This document shows, piece by piece, positions 1-12,149 of a DNA stretch of 64,000 bases. The position numbers and the translations under genes were made by a program. The first letter of the stretch is position 1. Every line of letters starts with the position of its first letter. The notes under the pieces are model-generated. The model was not told the origin of the DNA and searched no databases. It was given only the letters and a program-made list of their open reading frames with translations. The stretch is from Cordilura impudica (taxonomy: Eukaryota > Arthropoda > Insecta > Diptera > Scathophagidae): the NCBI GenBank assembly GCA_963682025.1, contig OY821518.1, forward strand, positions 221,951,840 to 222,015,839. Direction: 5' to 3'.

Positions 1-68
1 TGTTTTTCGACCTGGCGACCCTAAAAATAGTTTGTCCACAATAAGGATGGGATGTATCGGAGAGAGGC

Positions 69-505
69 TTCGAGCTTACTGGTCGATTTGAATATGCAAC
101 TAAAACGAAGTTTATTTCATAGGTTTCCCAACGTTTCGTCGGTATATGCTTCTTCTTCAGGGTTAATTTTTTATTTTGAAATTCATTTAACAATTATAAT
201 TGACATCAGAAGTGATCGTCCAGAATTAATTAAATAAATATCCCAAAAGCCGGTTGTCAAAGTTATAAAATTAAGAAAATATAATAATAAGTTTAACTTT
301 TAAAATAATTACTACACTATTATCACAGTTGTTGCTAGAAGCTCCGCTATGGAGTAGTATTTTAATTTTCTTTATTATTTTAATATTGTAAATTAAATTG
401 TTAACTAATAAAGATAAAAAAAAAATATAACAGTTGCTACAGTTGGGAAACCTATGAAATAGAATTTGTTTTATTTGCATATTCAAATTGACCAGTAAGC
501 TCGAA
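69..505. repeat. Inverted repeat, 64-bp arms (foldback-like)
   Basis: Positions 69-132 reappear as the reverse complement at 442-505 with a handful of mismatches, separated by about 310 bp of AT-rich DNA. The arms begin TTCGAGCTTACTGGTC and end GGTTTCCCAAC. The short open frames on both strands here are readings of these arms, not genes. A diverged segment around ACCCTAAAAATAGTT also occurs at about 18-55 and 768-805 in direct orientation. No terminal duplication or transposase was found, so this is either a small foldback/MITE or an old inverted duplication. Confidence 0.6.
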
Positions 506-1059
506 ACAACAATAAATATATAAAAAAAACAGTTGTATTTGGTCAAATAACATCAACAAAATATTTTATGTTCCCCGCCCAAATTAAAAAAATACTGCGA
601 CCTGGAAACCCAAAACAGTGATTAAACCACAACTCACAATGGAGGCAAAATTACAATTACTTTGCTCCATGATCCATGATGGGATCTTTCAATAAGGTGG
701 CATAATTTCAACAGAGTTACTCTACAACACATAGTTTTTGAGATATTTATGATCGTCTTTCGATCTGTTAACCCTAAAAATAGTTAGTGCATAATTCGGA
801 TTGGATATTCCAAAAATTACAATTATTTTTCTTTATGATGCTTAGTTTTCGAGATATAAGCGATTTTATGCTCTCAGCCAAACAGTTCGAATCTAATTCT
901 CTTTATGAACGGTCGTGTAAATAAATAAAGCGCTTAGAGTACAACTATTTAAAATTAATAACAAGTGTATATTTTTGTTTTTGCAATTACCTATTCTTGA
1001 TCACATCTGAACTCACGTGGTAGTCAATTCAGCTTAAAACAGGAATAAAAAATCTAGCG
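506..1059. other. Non-coding AT-rich leader region
   Basis: I see no gene. The stretch holds one arm of the weak direct repeat (about 768-805) and then the presumed 5' untranslated region of the Jockey-like element that starts coding at 1060. Confidence 0.4.
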
Positions 1060-2228
1060 ATGGCCCGAGGGGCCAAATCTTCATCAAAAAGAAAGCTCCT
1101 TGCCAGCAAGAAGATGACAAAACTTCCTCCGGGTTTTAACCCAAATATCGCGTCAACTTCAAGCAGCAGATTTAGCCTGCTTGCTGGCCTTAATGTTATG
1201 GACGTAACTCCTGTATCAAATATTAACGAGGTTAAACAACACAAACCTCCACCTATTGTTGTTGAAGCTAATGCCCCATTTACAGAAATACAAAAACTAC
1301 TTGGTAAAGATTGTATTTTCAAACGTACTGCAATTGGTACTAAAATTTTTGCTCCAAGTAAAGAATTGTACGAATGCTACAAGCAAATTCTTAAAGAGAG
1401 TAAGTTGGAGTTTCACTCTTATGGCTCCAAAGATAATAGGTTATACACTACTTTTTTACACGGTTTACCCCGCATAAAAACTGAGGACATCACCGCAGAG
1501 CTAAAAAACTACAACCTGTCCCCTTCTTCTGTAGCTGAAATAGTCACCAAATTCAGTTCGAACAACAATGCAGTTTACAAAGTTGAATTTGTACGAAAAA
1601 ATTTTAACCCAACTGCCTTAAGAAACGTAAGAACAATTTCAAATATAATAATTTCCTGGAAAAATACAAATCTAGATCCAGAAATAAACCAACTCAATGT
1701 TGGAACTGCTTAATGTATGGCCATGGCGGTGAACATGGTCATCGTAGTGCTGCTTGAATGATATGTGCAGAACAACATCATACAAGTGTGTGTCCGTTTA
1801 ACACAAATGAAAAAAGACCAGCTGTTTTTACATGCTTTAAATTCAAAAAAAAACAAGGAAAAGAGAGAACTGATCACTCTGCAAACGATATCAACTGTCC
1901 GTTACGTTCTCTCTATTTGGAAACTAGAACAAGTGTAACTTCTTAAAGTCAGAATATAAGCAGACAACAACAAAATAACTCATTTCAATTAAAGTTGGGA
2001 GATTTCCCTAATTTAAGAAACAACAGCACACATTGTAATAATAACATCAATAATAACAGCAAAGCCACATATGCTAACCAGCTGAGAACAAACAATGATT
2101 TATTTAGCATCGATGAGCTTTTTGATATTTTCACTACAGCTATGGATGATTTGCATAGGTGCACTTCGAAAGTACAACAAATCAAAGTTGTAATGTCTAT
2201 GGTGAAATACGCCCATGGATTGTACTAA
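1060..2228 (+). pseudogene. Jockey-type ORF1 (gag-like), frameshifted
   Basis: This is the nucleic-acid-binding ORF1 of a Jockey-superfamily non-LTR retrotransposon. The ATG at 1060 opens 217 codons containing RFSLLAGLNV and a conserved stretch NPTALRNVRTISNIIISWK, and stops at 1713. The zinc-knuckle part continues in another frame from about 1690 (CWNCLMYGHGG, CAEQHHTSVCPF), broken by a TGA just before 1758. The C-terminal part (1995-2228, LFSIDELFDIFTTAMDDL) is in the same frame as the knuckles. The end overlaps the start of ORF2 at 2215, as is usual for Jockey elements. At least one frameshift and two in-frame stops make it non-functional. Assignment to Jockey rests on motif recognition. 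Confidence 0.85.
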
Positions 2229-4880
2229 TAATTTAAACGAATTCAAAATGCTTCACTTGAATGTTAATGGCATTTCAAACTTTTCTAAATTGAAACAATT
2301 TGAGATACTAATTGAACGAGAAAATATTAAAATAGCGTCTTTGAATGAAACATTTTTTTCAGAAAATCATAGACCCTATTTTAAAAATTATTGTTTATAT
2401 AGAAGCGACAGAACAGATGCAAGAGGAGGAGGAGTAGCTCTGTTAATTCATAAATCTGTAGCATACAAAAACGTCTTTATATCAAACACCTCATCAATCG
2501 AAAACATCTCAATTGAAGTTATTATAAATAATAGACCTATTATTGTATCTTCATTACATTCACCAAGATATACCCATAACTTCTGTACTGGTATCTTAAA
2601 CCTAACACCTTCCACCAAAGAATATATAGTTTTTGGTGACCAAACATTGTTCTTAGAATTGCCTTTCAAATAATACTGTAAGAATTGCACTCAACAACCT
2701 ACAGCAATCAAGCAATTTTTTCATTCACTATCCTAATAGTCCAACCCTATTCCCCCATCCTAATAGTCCAACCCTATTCCCCCATCCTAATAGTCCAACC
2801 CTATTCCCCCATCAACACAATCGCGAAGCATCCACAGTAGATATTATTTTAAGCAATTCCGCTTTAAATATAGACGTAATTACGAAAAACCATCAGACCA
2901 TCGCCCCATTATATGTACACTTAAAAGATCAATGGCCTTGCAGGTTGAGCTCAATTATTATGATTATAGTGCAACCAACTGGAACATTTTTATGAATTTT
3001 TTAGACAATATTCGGATATATACAATACCATGGTAGGTATTGATCAGGAAATCCAAAAATTTATAAATTTAGTTTTCGAAGCAAGGGATGTGTCCACACC
3101 TAAAATAACCCAACAAAATAATTACACATTATCAGAAAGTACTGTGAAATATATTAAACTAAGAAGAAGCTTTAAAAGAAAAAGCCAACGATCTTTAAAT
3201 ATAGCCCAGCAAACATTTTATAATCAATGTACTAAGTTTCTAAGTAACATGATTGATAAAAAGTATTAATTCGGAGCGCAATAAGAAATGGTGTCAATTA
3301 TTATCCAATTTAAAACCAGGTGATAAATCATTCTGGAAAATAAGCAGGAACTTGCGAGGAGAGGGAAAAAATCAAATCTCTCACTTTAAAATTGGAAATA
3401 CAAAAATATCATCTGATAAGGGCAAGGCTGAAGTCCTGGCAAATACATTTGTCCAAGCAAATAACCTCACTTCGAACTACAACCACTCGGCAGATACACT
3501 AATAAATACAACAATAAACAATTTTAAAAAGGAAAATCCTAGTTCTGAATCAGCTATTTATACATCTCTTGAAGAAGTAATGAATATTGTCTCATCAATA
3601 AAACCTTCAAAATCCCCTGGTTTTGACAATGTTCCGAACCTGCTCTTAAAGAAACTACCACTCAAAACTCTAAAATTACTGGTTATAATATTTAACAACT
3701 GCATCAAACTCAACTATTTCCCAAACCATTTCAAAAATGCTAAGGTTATAGCCATAAACAAACCTAGTAAGCCAAAAAACAACCCAAACAGCTACAGACC
3801 TATTAGTCTATTTAGTAACTTAGGTAAAATATTTGAAAAAATACTACATTCTCGTCTTATTGAATTTGTTGCTAAAAAAAACAATTTGGATTTAAAAAAG
3901 AGCATAGCACCAAATAAACAGAATTAAAAATCAAATAATCACAAACAAAAACAATAAACGTTCAACGGGTGTAATATTGTTAGATATTGAAAAAGCGTTT
4001 GACACCGTTTGGCATAATGGCCTAGTATTTAAACTTCTTGATGCAAATATACCAAAATATTTATGCAAACTTATTTCAGATTTCATTCACGGCAGAAACT
4101 TTAAAGTTGCGATTAATAATAAAACATCATCTCCAAAAAACCATTACCACAGGGTTACCTCAAGGATCTGTCTTGTCGCCATTGCTTTACTCGATATATA
4201 CATCCGATTTTAAAGGTCCGAAATATATGGAAATTGCTTATTACGCAGATGATACTGCGCTAATTTCTTCAAACAAACTTACAAGCGCACTCCTGAAGAA
4301 AATGGAAAAGGGACTTGTAAATTGCAGTACATATTTTCACAAATGGAAAATCAAAATTAATCCAAACAAGACCCAAGCAATAATTTTTCCATTCAACAAA
4401 TCTCTTAAAAGACTGCCAATACGTCATCTTCTTATTGGAAATAATACCATAAATATACTTAACGAGGTCAAATATCTCGGAGTTGTCTTGGACAAAAAGC
4501 TTACATTTAAACAACATATTATGGCTACGTGTCAAAAAGCTATAAAATCATTTAAAGCATTATGGCCACTACTACATAGAAGGTCATTTCTAAACCCCAA
4601 AAACAAAAATCTACTCTTCAAAAGTGTTATAAGGCCGATATTAACATAAGCGTGTCCTATTTGGAGTGACGCTGCCAACTGCCACCTAAAACGTTTACAA
4701 ATTATACAAAACAAATGTCTTAAAATGATAAATAAAAAGCCCTGGAGGCTTCTTCTTCATGAAGAAACAGGTTATGAAAAAATTATCGATTTCATAACAA
4801 GGATTAATAACAATTACTTTGCCAATATTGAAAATTCCTCTTACCCACTGATAAGAGAATGTAGAGAAATAACGTAAAAT
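2215..4880 (+). pseudogene. Jockey-type ORF2 (endonuclease + reverse transcriptase), broken
   Basis: ORF2 starts at the ATG at 2215, overlapping the ORF1 stop. The AP-endonuclease domain is seen as HLNVNGISNFSKL, ASLNETFF and RSDRTDARGGGVALLIHK; it loses its frame near 2673. A 27-bp unit is present three times at 2731-2811. The reverse-transcriptase domain follows at 3253-4649 in pieces: SPGFDNVPNLLLKKL, SYRPISLFSNLGKIFEKIL, DIEKAFDTVWHNG and the catalytic YYADDTALIS. A frameshift lies near 3925 and another near 4140. The thumb/C-terminal part reads on to about 4880 with stops. All key motifs including YADD remain readable, so decay is moderate. It would have copied its own RNA at nicked chromosomal targets. 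Confidence 0.88.
2731..2811 (+). repeat. 27-bp unit x 3, in frame within retrotransposon ORF2
   Basis: Three identical 27-bp copies (2731-2757, 2758-2784, 2785-2811), each starting TCCTAATAGTCC and ending TTCCCCCA. The unit is nine codons long, so the expansion does not itself shift the frame of the endonuclease domain. Confidence 0.95.
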
Positions 4881-5180
4881 TAAAAAGAAATCACCAAATT
4901 GAAAATTATATGCTTATAGAGGTCTATTATTTCTAATAAAACTCCTATAAGCACATAAATATTTTTCAGATAGTATTTGAATTTATTAAATCATATAAAG
5001 GTTTTTTTCCTCCCATTTTCCTTTAAAAATCATTAAAAAATTATATAAAAACTATTTAATATCTTTACATCCTATGTATTATTTGTTGCAATATCTATAT
5101 GTATAGATAAGACCTCATATGTAAATATCAAAATTTGTTAAAATATGTAAATAAAGGAAGAATAATAATTAGTTATTTAA
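4881..5180. other. Retrotransposon 3' region, AT-rich
   Basis: About 300 bp of AT-rich sequence after the last ORF2 homology; presumed 3' untranslated region of the Jockey-like element and flank. No gene or clear poly(A) tail could be fixed. Confidence 0.35.
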
Positions 5181-5830
5181 TGTAAGAGAAATTTGGAAAA
5201 AAAATTGAAGACAGCGCTAGATGGAGTAGCTACTCTCGAACAAAGCGACTTGTTCAACTTCAGCATCCTTCTGCCTATTACTTCAACTTATGCTTAATCA
5301 ACTATTTAACTCAACATTAGAAAGAAAAGAACATGAGAAATGTTTTTTCTTTCTTTTCATACGAGAGTTAGAACGAACAAGCAGAGTTTTTTCCAATTTA
5401 TAGCTTTCTCTACATTAACATCGCTTTGATCAATTACAAATCTCGTAATGTGACAAAAGCTCTTTTGTTTTGCCAACCGTCCCATAGATGGGAACTGTAA
5501 TGGCATGTGAAATCTTAACAGATTTATCACAATTGCATTGGACCGTATGTTTTGTACGTTAGTTTTTATGTATTGTCGATCTTGTGTTGTAATAATAATT
5601 AGTTATTTATAGTTCGGTTCGAGATCATGTATACATTTTCTAATACTAGAAAAGATAATACTTTATGCAATGTAAGAGAAATTTGGAAAAAATTGAAGAC
5701 AGCGCTAGATGGAGTAGCTACTTTCGAACAAAGCGACTTGTTCATCTTCAGCATCCTTCTGCCTATTACTTCAACTCATGCTTAATCAACTATTTAACTC
5801 AACATTAGAAAGAAAAGAACATGAGAAAAG
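5181..5830 (+). repeat. Tandem direct repeat, ~490-bp unit (LTR-like)
   Basis: The sequence starting TGTAAGAGAAATTTGG at 5181 starts again at 5671 and is nearly identical for about 160 bp. The first unit ends ...CTTTATGCA just before the second begins, so the unit begins TG and ends CA as long terminal repeats do. A motif AATAATAATTAGTTATTTA also occurs at 5161 and 5590. No primer-binding site, polypurine tract or coding remnant was recognised, so an LTR origin is only a possibility; a simple tandem duplication fits equally well. Confidence 0.45.
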
Positions 5831-5914
5831 AAAGAAAAAACATTTCTCATGTTCTTTTCTTTCTAATGTTGAGTTAAATATTTGATTAAGCATGAGTTGA
5901 AGTAATAGGCAGAA
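5757..5914. repeat. 72-bp inverted repeat (hairpin)
   Basis: Positions 5757-5828 and 5843-5914 are reverse complements with a single mismatch and a 14-bp spacer. The left arm is the end of the second 490-bp unit, so the hairpin arose by inverted copying of that unit's sequence. Confidence 0.9.
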
Positions 5915-5920
5915 TTGCCG

Positions 5921-6360
5921 TATGATCCAAATTATCATATAGCTCTCGGTCAAATTGGGTTTGTGTGTGTTTATTACACCCATTAATCAGTTGTCCAAAA
6001 TAAACCCTATAGGACAATTCTTAGTCATAGCCCCTATATAAATCTGCTTCCCGATCTTCACTTAAATCTATCAAAAAACAAAAATATTGCACAGATTTTT
6101 CTCAAATTTTGTTTGTATATGTTTTTGCAAAAAATAAGTGACCTTACCAAATATGATCAGGATCGGTCCATTTTTCGACCTAGTCCACAAATAAATATAG
6201 AATCCGATATGAACTTTTTCATATTCAAAGGAAAAAAAATGAATAATAATGCGACTCAAATTTGGTTTATGCTTATTTTCTATATCCACTAATTGGGCCT
6301 AAGAGATAGCGTCTCTAAACGCATGGTATAGGTCTAGACCGACTATAATTTTCTTACTTG
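5921..6360 (+). mobile_element. Helentron/DINE-1-like repeat, family R1 (5'-truncated)
   Basis: It matches the R1 repeats at 9.8, 50.3, 56.5, 57.1 and 58.5 kb. Shared segments include AAATCTATCAAAAAACAAAA and TATGAACTTTTTCATA. It ends with a hairpin core GGTCTAGACC, then CTATAATTTTCTTACTTG. The 5' part is missing and the copy abuts the hairpin at 5914. No coding capacity. Confidence 0.7.
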
Positions 6361-6899
6361 TTCATTTTGCAATATGTCAACCCTTATAGTTAATGTTGAA
6401 CAATACAAACAAATAAAATATTTTTTCTTCATTTCTTATTTTTCATATTTTATAATAGAAAAAATATTTTCATAATTTAACAATGCTTAAATGTAAGTAT
6501 TAACTCAACAGAATATATAGGATGTTAACAGATTATAATGTATATAGTTATTCTGTATCTTTTTGTACTTTCTGTTAAATTAACATTTACTGTAAAGCAG
6601 TAAAAACATTAAACATAATTTTAGGAGTTAATAAAAAATTAAAATATGTATATTTCTTGGGTAAATATTTTAAAATTGATAAAATTTCAATTTATACTAG
6701 AGTTTGCAATCAACTGTAATACTGAACAGACGTGTTGGTTTTTGTTTTTTTAACGCAGCGTAAACTTTTAAACAAAATTGTAATATTTTAAATATAAACA
6801 AACGGATTAGTAAAAGGAGATTAAAAACTCCACAAACAAATCAATTACTTTGCACAATAACAATTCTTCTGTGAGCTAATTGTTGTTACATCAAAACAA
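6361..6899. other. AT-rich non-coding DNA
   Basis: Very AT-rich with no recognisable repeat or gene. The last 100 bp or so may be the 5' untranslated region of the second Jockey-like element. Confidence 0.4.
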
Positions 6900-8792
6900 C
6901 ACTATGGAAGCTGATACTGATGATGCTGAACTAACTAGGTAGTGAATTAGACTGGCAGCAAATAACAACATCAAGAAAACGTTATGTATTTGGGTCCCCT
7001 AAGTTATGTATATGCAAACAAACGCAAAACAATAACAACTATCAACGATAATGAACCATCAATAAGCAACAAATTTGCTATACTGCAAAATAATGATGAT
7101 GATGATGAAGAATCCAATGACAATGATGCTGATGATACGGCTATTATAACTCCAAAACCATCTCCAATATACATCCCAGATGTCTCTGATGCAAATAAAC
7201 AGCCCTGTTCTTGAAACGTTGTTATTTGAATAAGAGTGAATTTAAAATCACATGAAATTGAAATGTTGGGTTTCTTGAAACCCCTTTTTTTATTTATTTA
7301 ATGGAAACATATGTTTGAGTTAAGAACCATATGTTTAAGTTAAGAACCATATGTTTGAGCTAAGAACATATGTTATCTAGAGACCGAGGTGCCATTTGGT
7401 TCTTTATTCAGTTTCACAAAAAACTTTTAAGTATTTTGTGCGTGTTTTTTCTTAAGTTTATAGAAAAAGTATAAAGAAAAATATTTTCTTTTAAAATAAC
7501 AACTTATTTGTTCATTTAATTGTTTTTGTTCTTCAATTTCATTCAAATAAAAATGACTTTTATATTTTTAAAAAGTTAGGCATCAGCAAAAAAAATTACG
7601 ATATTGAAATAAATTGGATTTGACTGGCATCACTACTGTTTCGAACATATGCAAAAAATTAAAAATATGTGATTTGATGAAAAAAAATTTTTAATTTCTT
7701 TATTTGCAATAATTAGTGCATAAAGAATCTATGTTATAATTGAAAAAATTATAATGGAAAATAGATTGTGTAAACAAAAAGTTTTTATTATAGTTATAGA
7801 ACAGCATCATCGCAAAAAGTGTGTTTTATTAACATCGACCACTTATTACTTTACGTTACGTTTTTTAAAATCGTTTTTTTTTCATAAAATTAATGTTTAA
7901 TTTTTTAAAATAATGACAAGGTTCAATAAAAAACATGTTAGAGTTTAAATATCAATTAGTTTTTTTTATCTCTTAAGACCTGCTTAGTAGAAAAAAAGGG
8001 CATTTGTTTTGATTTCACAAAGCTTTTTCTATGTGAATTAAAACGAGAAAAAATATTCTTATTGAAATTAGAGAACAGCAAAAAACTCGTAGATTTAAGA
8101 ATTTTTTCATTTACTAGTTTTTTTTTTGTGATAGTGGTTTCAAGAACAGGGGTGAAAATGATAAATAATATAGGTAATATTATTCCAAAGAACCAGTTTA
8201 GTTATAAATCGTTAAATAATAATCAAATAAGGCTTATGATTAAGACAGTTGACTGTTATAGAACTTTGGTAAAATATTTAGAAAGTCGTACAATATCTTT
8301 TCACACCTTTCAACTTAAGCAGGAACGTTGCTATAGGGTAGTTATGAAGGGTCTTTATCACTCTACTCCGGTTGCAAGAGGCCGTTTAATTGTGTAAAAT
8401 GTGGACTAAGTCACCCTACAGCAGAATGCAATAAAAATGTTAATCAACCAGCACGATGTGTTAATTGTTTAAAAGATAATACTGCGAATTATAGGGGATG
8501 TCAAATTTACAAGAAGCTGATGCAACGAAGACTGCACAATGGACTTAATACACATGGTCATTCTGCTTATTATTCAGAAAAATATAATGATTTCCCTAAA
8601 CTAAATAATAAAAGTGGTAATAACTTTTCAAATGCCCACCAATATGCAAACAACAACCAACAATCCTATTCTGAAATAATAAGAAATTCAAACGAAAACA
8701 ATAACAACAATAACTCTATGGACAGAATTGAAGCTATGTTAGCTAATCTTCTCAATATGATAACTATACTTATTTCAAAATTATGCAAATAA
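6900..8792 (+). pseudogene. Second Jockey-type ORF1 (gag-like), interrupted
   Basis: ORF1 of a second, different Jockey element. From a possible ATG at about 6903 the reading is broken by stops. Recognisable parts are NKFAILQNNDDDDEE and PSPIYIPDV (about 7065-7180), then FSYKSLNNNQIRLMIKTVD and SRTISFHTFQLKQER (8200-8330). Zinc knuckles follow at about 8391-8510 (CVKCGLSHPTAEC, CVNCLKDN). The C-terminal segment MDRIEAMLANLLNMI ends at 8792 and overlaps the ORF2 start at 8783. About 900 bp between 7215 and 8150 has no coding match and looks like an insertion. It lacks an intact frame. Confidence 0.8.
7215..8140. repeat. Unrecognised ~0.9-kb insertion inside ORF1
   Basis: AT-rich sequence that separates two parts of the ORF1 reading. 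It contains three tandem copies of a 22-bp-scale motif AACCATATGTTTRAGYTAAG at 7324-7372. No ends or duplications were found. Confidence 0.4.
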
Positions 8793-9788
8793 ATTTACGT
8801 TTAGGAATATGGAATGCCAACGGGCTTCCAAACCATACAAGAGAAATCGAAATATTTATGCACACTCATCATATCGATGTATTTCTAATATCAGAGACTC
8901 ATCTCACTAATAAAACATATTTCAAAATAAATGGCTACGATGTCATTTCATGTAATCATCCAGTTAAATCCTCTATAAAATACGATTTACTTGATAATTA
9001 TAAAAAAACCCTTATTCAAGCCGCTGGAATACAAATCAAATGTGACAACAGTAACGTTTCTATTTATTCCATCTATATTCCACCAAAACATAAAATTACA
9101 TGCGAAGATTATGAATCTTTTTAAAGAAATGAGACCTAAATTTATCGTTGGTGGAGACTACAACGCCAAGCATTAGTGGTGGGGTTCTAGACTTGCTATG
9201 TCATGCAAAATAATTACTCTGTTTTATCTACAGGAAGACCCACATATTGCCCAAGCGACCCCAGAAAAATACCAGACCTATTGCATTTTGTTGTTTACGG
9301 AGGTATTGCTAATAATTGTTTAGATATCTTAGAAACCGATGAACTAAGTTTCGACCATTCAGCTCTATTAGTAAATTATAATGCGAGTTATTTACAAGTT
9401 AATGAAATTTATAAAGTTATTACAAACAAAACTGATTTAAGTTCTTTTAAATACTGGATAGAAAGAAACATTAACCTTAATATACGAATTAAAGATAGGG
9501 ATGGGCTCGATAATGCAGTTGAAAACTTGACAAACTTAATACATGAAGCAGCATGTTTGTCAACACCAACAACAGTACCGGCTAGTGGTCGAAATAACTA
9601 ATTGTATCTGCTGAAATTAGAGATTTAGTAAGAATTAAAAGGAATTTAAGAAGGACATGGAAACAAACCAGGAATCCAGCAGATAAAACTAATTTAAATC
9701 GGGCCACAAAGGAATTAAAACAACGCTTAACCGAGGCAAAAAATGAACAATTTAGCTCCTATTTACAAAATCTTAGTCCATTAAAATA

Positions 9789-10579
9789 CAAGTAAGAAAA
9801 TTATAGTCGGTCTAGACCGACTATACGATACCCTAAACCATGCGTTTAGAGACCCTATCTCTCAGGTCCAACTAACTGCGTATAAAAAATAAGCATAAAC
9901 CAAATTTGAGTGAGATTTTTATTAATTTTTTTGGCCGCAGATATGAAAAAGTTCATATCGGATGCTATATCTATATGGGGACTAGGCCCAAAAATGGACC
10001 GATCCTGACCATTTTTGGTAAGGTCTCTTGTATTTTGCAAAAATATATACAAACAAAATTTGAGAAGAATCAGTGCAATATTTTTGTTTTTGATAGATTT
10101 AAGTGAAGATCGGGAAGCAGCCCTATATGGGGCCTATGACTAAGAGTTGTCCCATAGGGACCATTTTTGGTCTACTGATTAGTGGATGTAATAAATACAT
10201 ACAAACCCAATTTGACTAAGATTTATATGATAATTTGGATCTTATGGCAATTAAAGTCGATTTCATAGGGGTCATTTGTATGGGGGCTAGGTCTGAACAT
10301 GGACCGATCCTCACCAATTTTAACAGCGTTCATCATATGGCCGATAAAGGCTTATATGCCAAATTTCATCAAAATATATTCATATTTGCGACCTGCAGTT
10401 TGATTACAAACTTTACGTGGACACACAGACGGACGGACGGACGGACGGACGGACATCGTTAAATCGAATCAGATAGTGATTCTGATTCGATCGGTATAAT
10501 TAAAGATGGGTCTAGGTCAAATATTTTTGGTAGTTACAAGCAGCAGCACAAAGTCATTATACCCAAACCACATAGGGTA
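9789..10579 (-). mobile_element. Helentron/DINE-1-like repeat, family R1 (near full length)
   Basis: Read on the minus strand it starts TACCCTATGTGGTTTGGG, carries a GTCC-type microsatellite, and ends with a hairpin followed by CTATAATTTTCTTACTTG. The hairpin is a perfect 22-bp palindrome at 9803-9824. A tetranucleotide microsatellite, a terminal stem-loop and a fixed 3' tail are the known hallmarks of DINE-1-type Helentron-associated repeats. Removing it restores the Jockey ORF2 reading, which fixes the boundaries. No coding capacity. Confidence 0.8.
10428..10455. repeat. GACG microsatellite
   Basis: About six GACG tetranucleotides in the middle of the R1 repeat. Other R1 copies have the complementary GTCC/GTCY run at the same place. 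Confidence 0.95.
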
Positions 10580-12149
10580 TAACAACCAACACAAATTATG
10601 GAATGCTACAAAGTTTTTAAAAAGATCAACGAAAAGAAATGTAGCTGTGAAAGATTCAAATGGCATCTGGTGTAAATCTGATATAAGCAAAGCTGATAGT
10701 TTTTCTCAATACCTGATATCTACATTTGGACCATTTGCTTTCAACAACTCGTCTAGTGAAGTAACTGCGTTTCTTGAAAGCCCTTGCCAAATGGACTTAC
10801 CGATTAAACATATATCACCCTATGAAGTAGCTCAAGAAATTTCCAAATTAAATAACAAAAAATGTCCGGGATATGATGAAGACCTTAAAGCATTACCAAA
10901 AAAATCTATTATTTTTTTAACACTTATCTTTAATTCAATTTTGAGGCTGAATCATTTTCCTCAGTGGAAATGTGCAGAAATAATGATGGTACCAAAACCT
11001 AATAAGCCAGAAAATGAATTAAGGTCTTATAGGCCGATAAGTCTATTAGTTACATTTTCAAAAGTGTTTGAGAAACTATTTCTGCATAGACTTCTGCCAA
11101 TTTTGAATGCAAAAAATATTATACCTGAGCATCAATTTGGAATTCGCCATAACCACGGTACACCAGAACAATGCCATCGTATAGTAAATGAAGTTAGAAA
11201 TGCATTGGAATATAAGGAATACTGCTCTGCTTTGTTTTTGGATGTAAAACAAGCTTTCGATAGAGTCTGGCATCATGGCCTACTCTTTAAATTAAAGCAA
11301 CTTCTTCCTGCACCTTTTTATTTAGTTCTTAAGTATCTAAAAGATCGCAAATTTTATGTAAAAGTAAACGATGAAATATCCAGCATTTGTGATTTCAAAG
11401 CTAGAAGTGTTTTAGGTCCTGTACTTTACACTATTTTTACATCAGATATGCCTGTGGATGAAGATGTTACTGTCGCTACATATGCTGATGACACTGCTTT
11501 AAAAGCAAGAAACAACTGTAAAGTCAAAGACTCCGAACTGCTCCAAAAAAAACCTTAACAATATTTCCTCCTATTTTTCTAAATGGTGAAGAAATTCCTA
11601 AATCGGATTGTGATAAGTATCTTTGATTGCATATAGATAGAAGACTCACGTGGAGAAAACATATTGAAGCTAAAAGGGACCAAACTAAATATTAAAACTA
11701 AAAGAATGTACTGGTTGCTAGGTCAAAAATCAAAATTAAGTCTCGAAAATAAAGTCGTGTTGTATAAAGTTATTCTTAAACCCATATGGACATATGGTAT
11801 ACAACTTTTGGGGACCGCGAGCAACTCTAACATTGAAATTCTTCAACGATACCAGTCAAAAACCCTTCGGATGATTACAGATGCACCCTGGTTTATGACA
11901 AATGACAATATCCATAAGGACTTATCCATAACTAAAGTCAAAAATGAAATTAGTAGATTTAGCACCAAATACTTAGAATGACTTAGCAATCATTCTAACG
12001 CACTTGCAATTAGTTTATTGGACAATTACGACGAAGTTAAAAGACTTAAAAGACTCCATGTCCTTGACCTACCATTTTTAAAATAACTGTAGCTATATAA
12101 ATAAAACTTTTGTAAATATATAAAAATATAAAATAATAAATATACATAA

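Larger units (their letters stand above)
8783..12085 (+). pseudogene. Second Jockey-type ORF2, split by a nested repeat
   Basis: ORF2 begins at the ATG at 8783. The endonuclease domain is seen as LGIWNANGLPNHTREIE, LISETHLT, YSIYIPP and a frameshifted VGGDYNAKH (about 9150). The connector reads to 9786. It is then interrupted by a Helentron-like repeat (9789-10579), and resumes at 10580 with YNNQHKLWNATKFLKRS, which joins in frame. The reverse transcriptase has SYRPISLLVTFSKVFEKL, DVKQAFDRVWHHGLLFK and the catalytic TYADDTALK, then a break near 11550 and a C-terminal part at 11664-12060 (YGIQLLGTAS). The 3' end near 12100-12150 is A/T-rich. Non-functional. Confidence 0.88.

Noticed and set aside
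1029..1322. 97-codon minus-strand frame over the first Jockey ORF1
   Set aside because: Shadow of the plus-strand ORF1, which has recognisable motifs.
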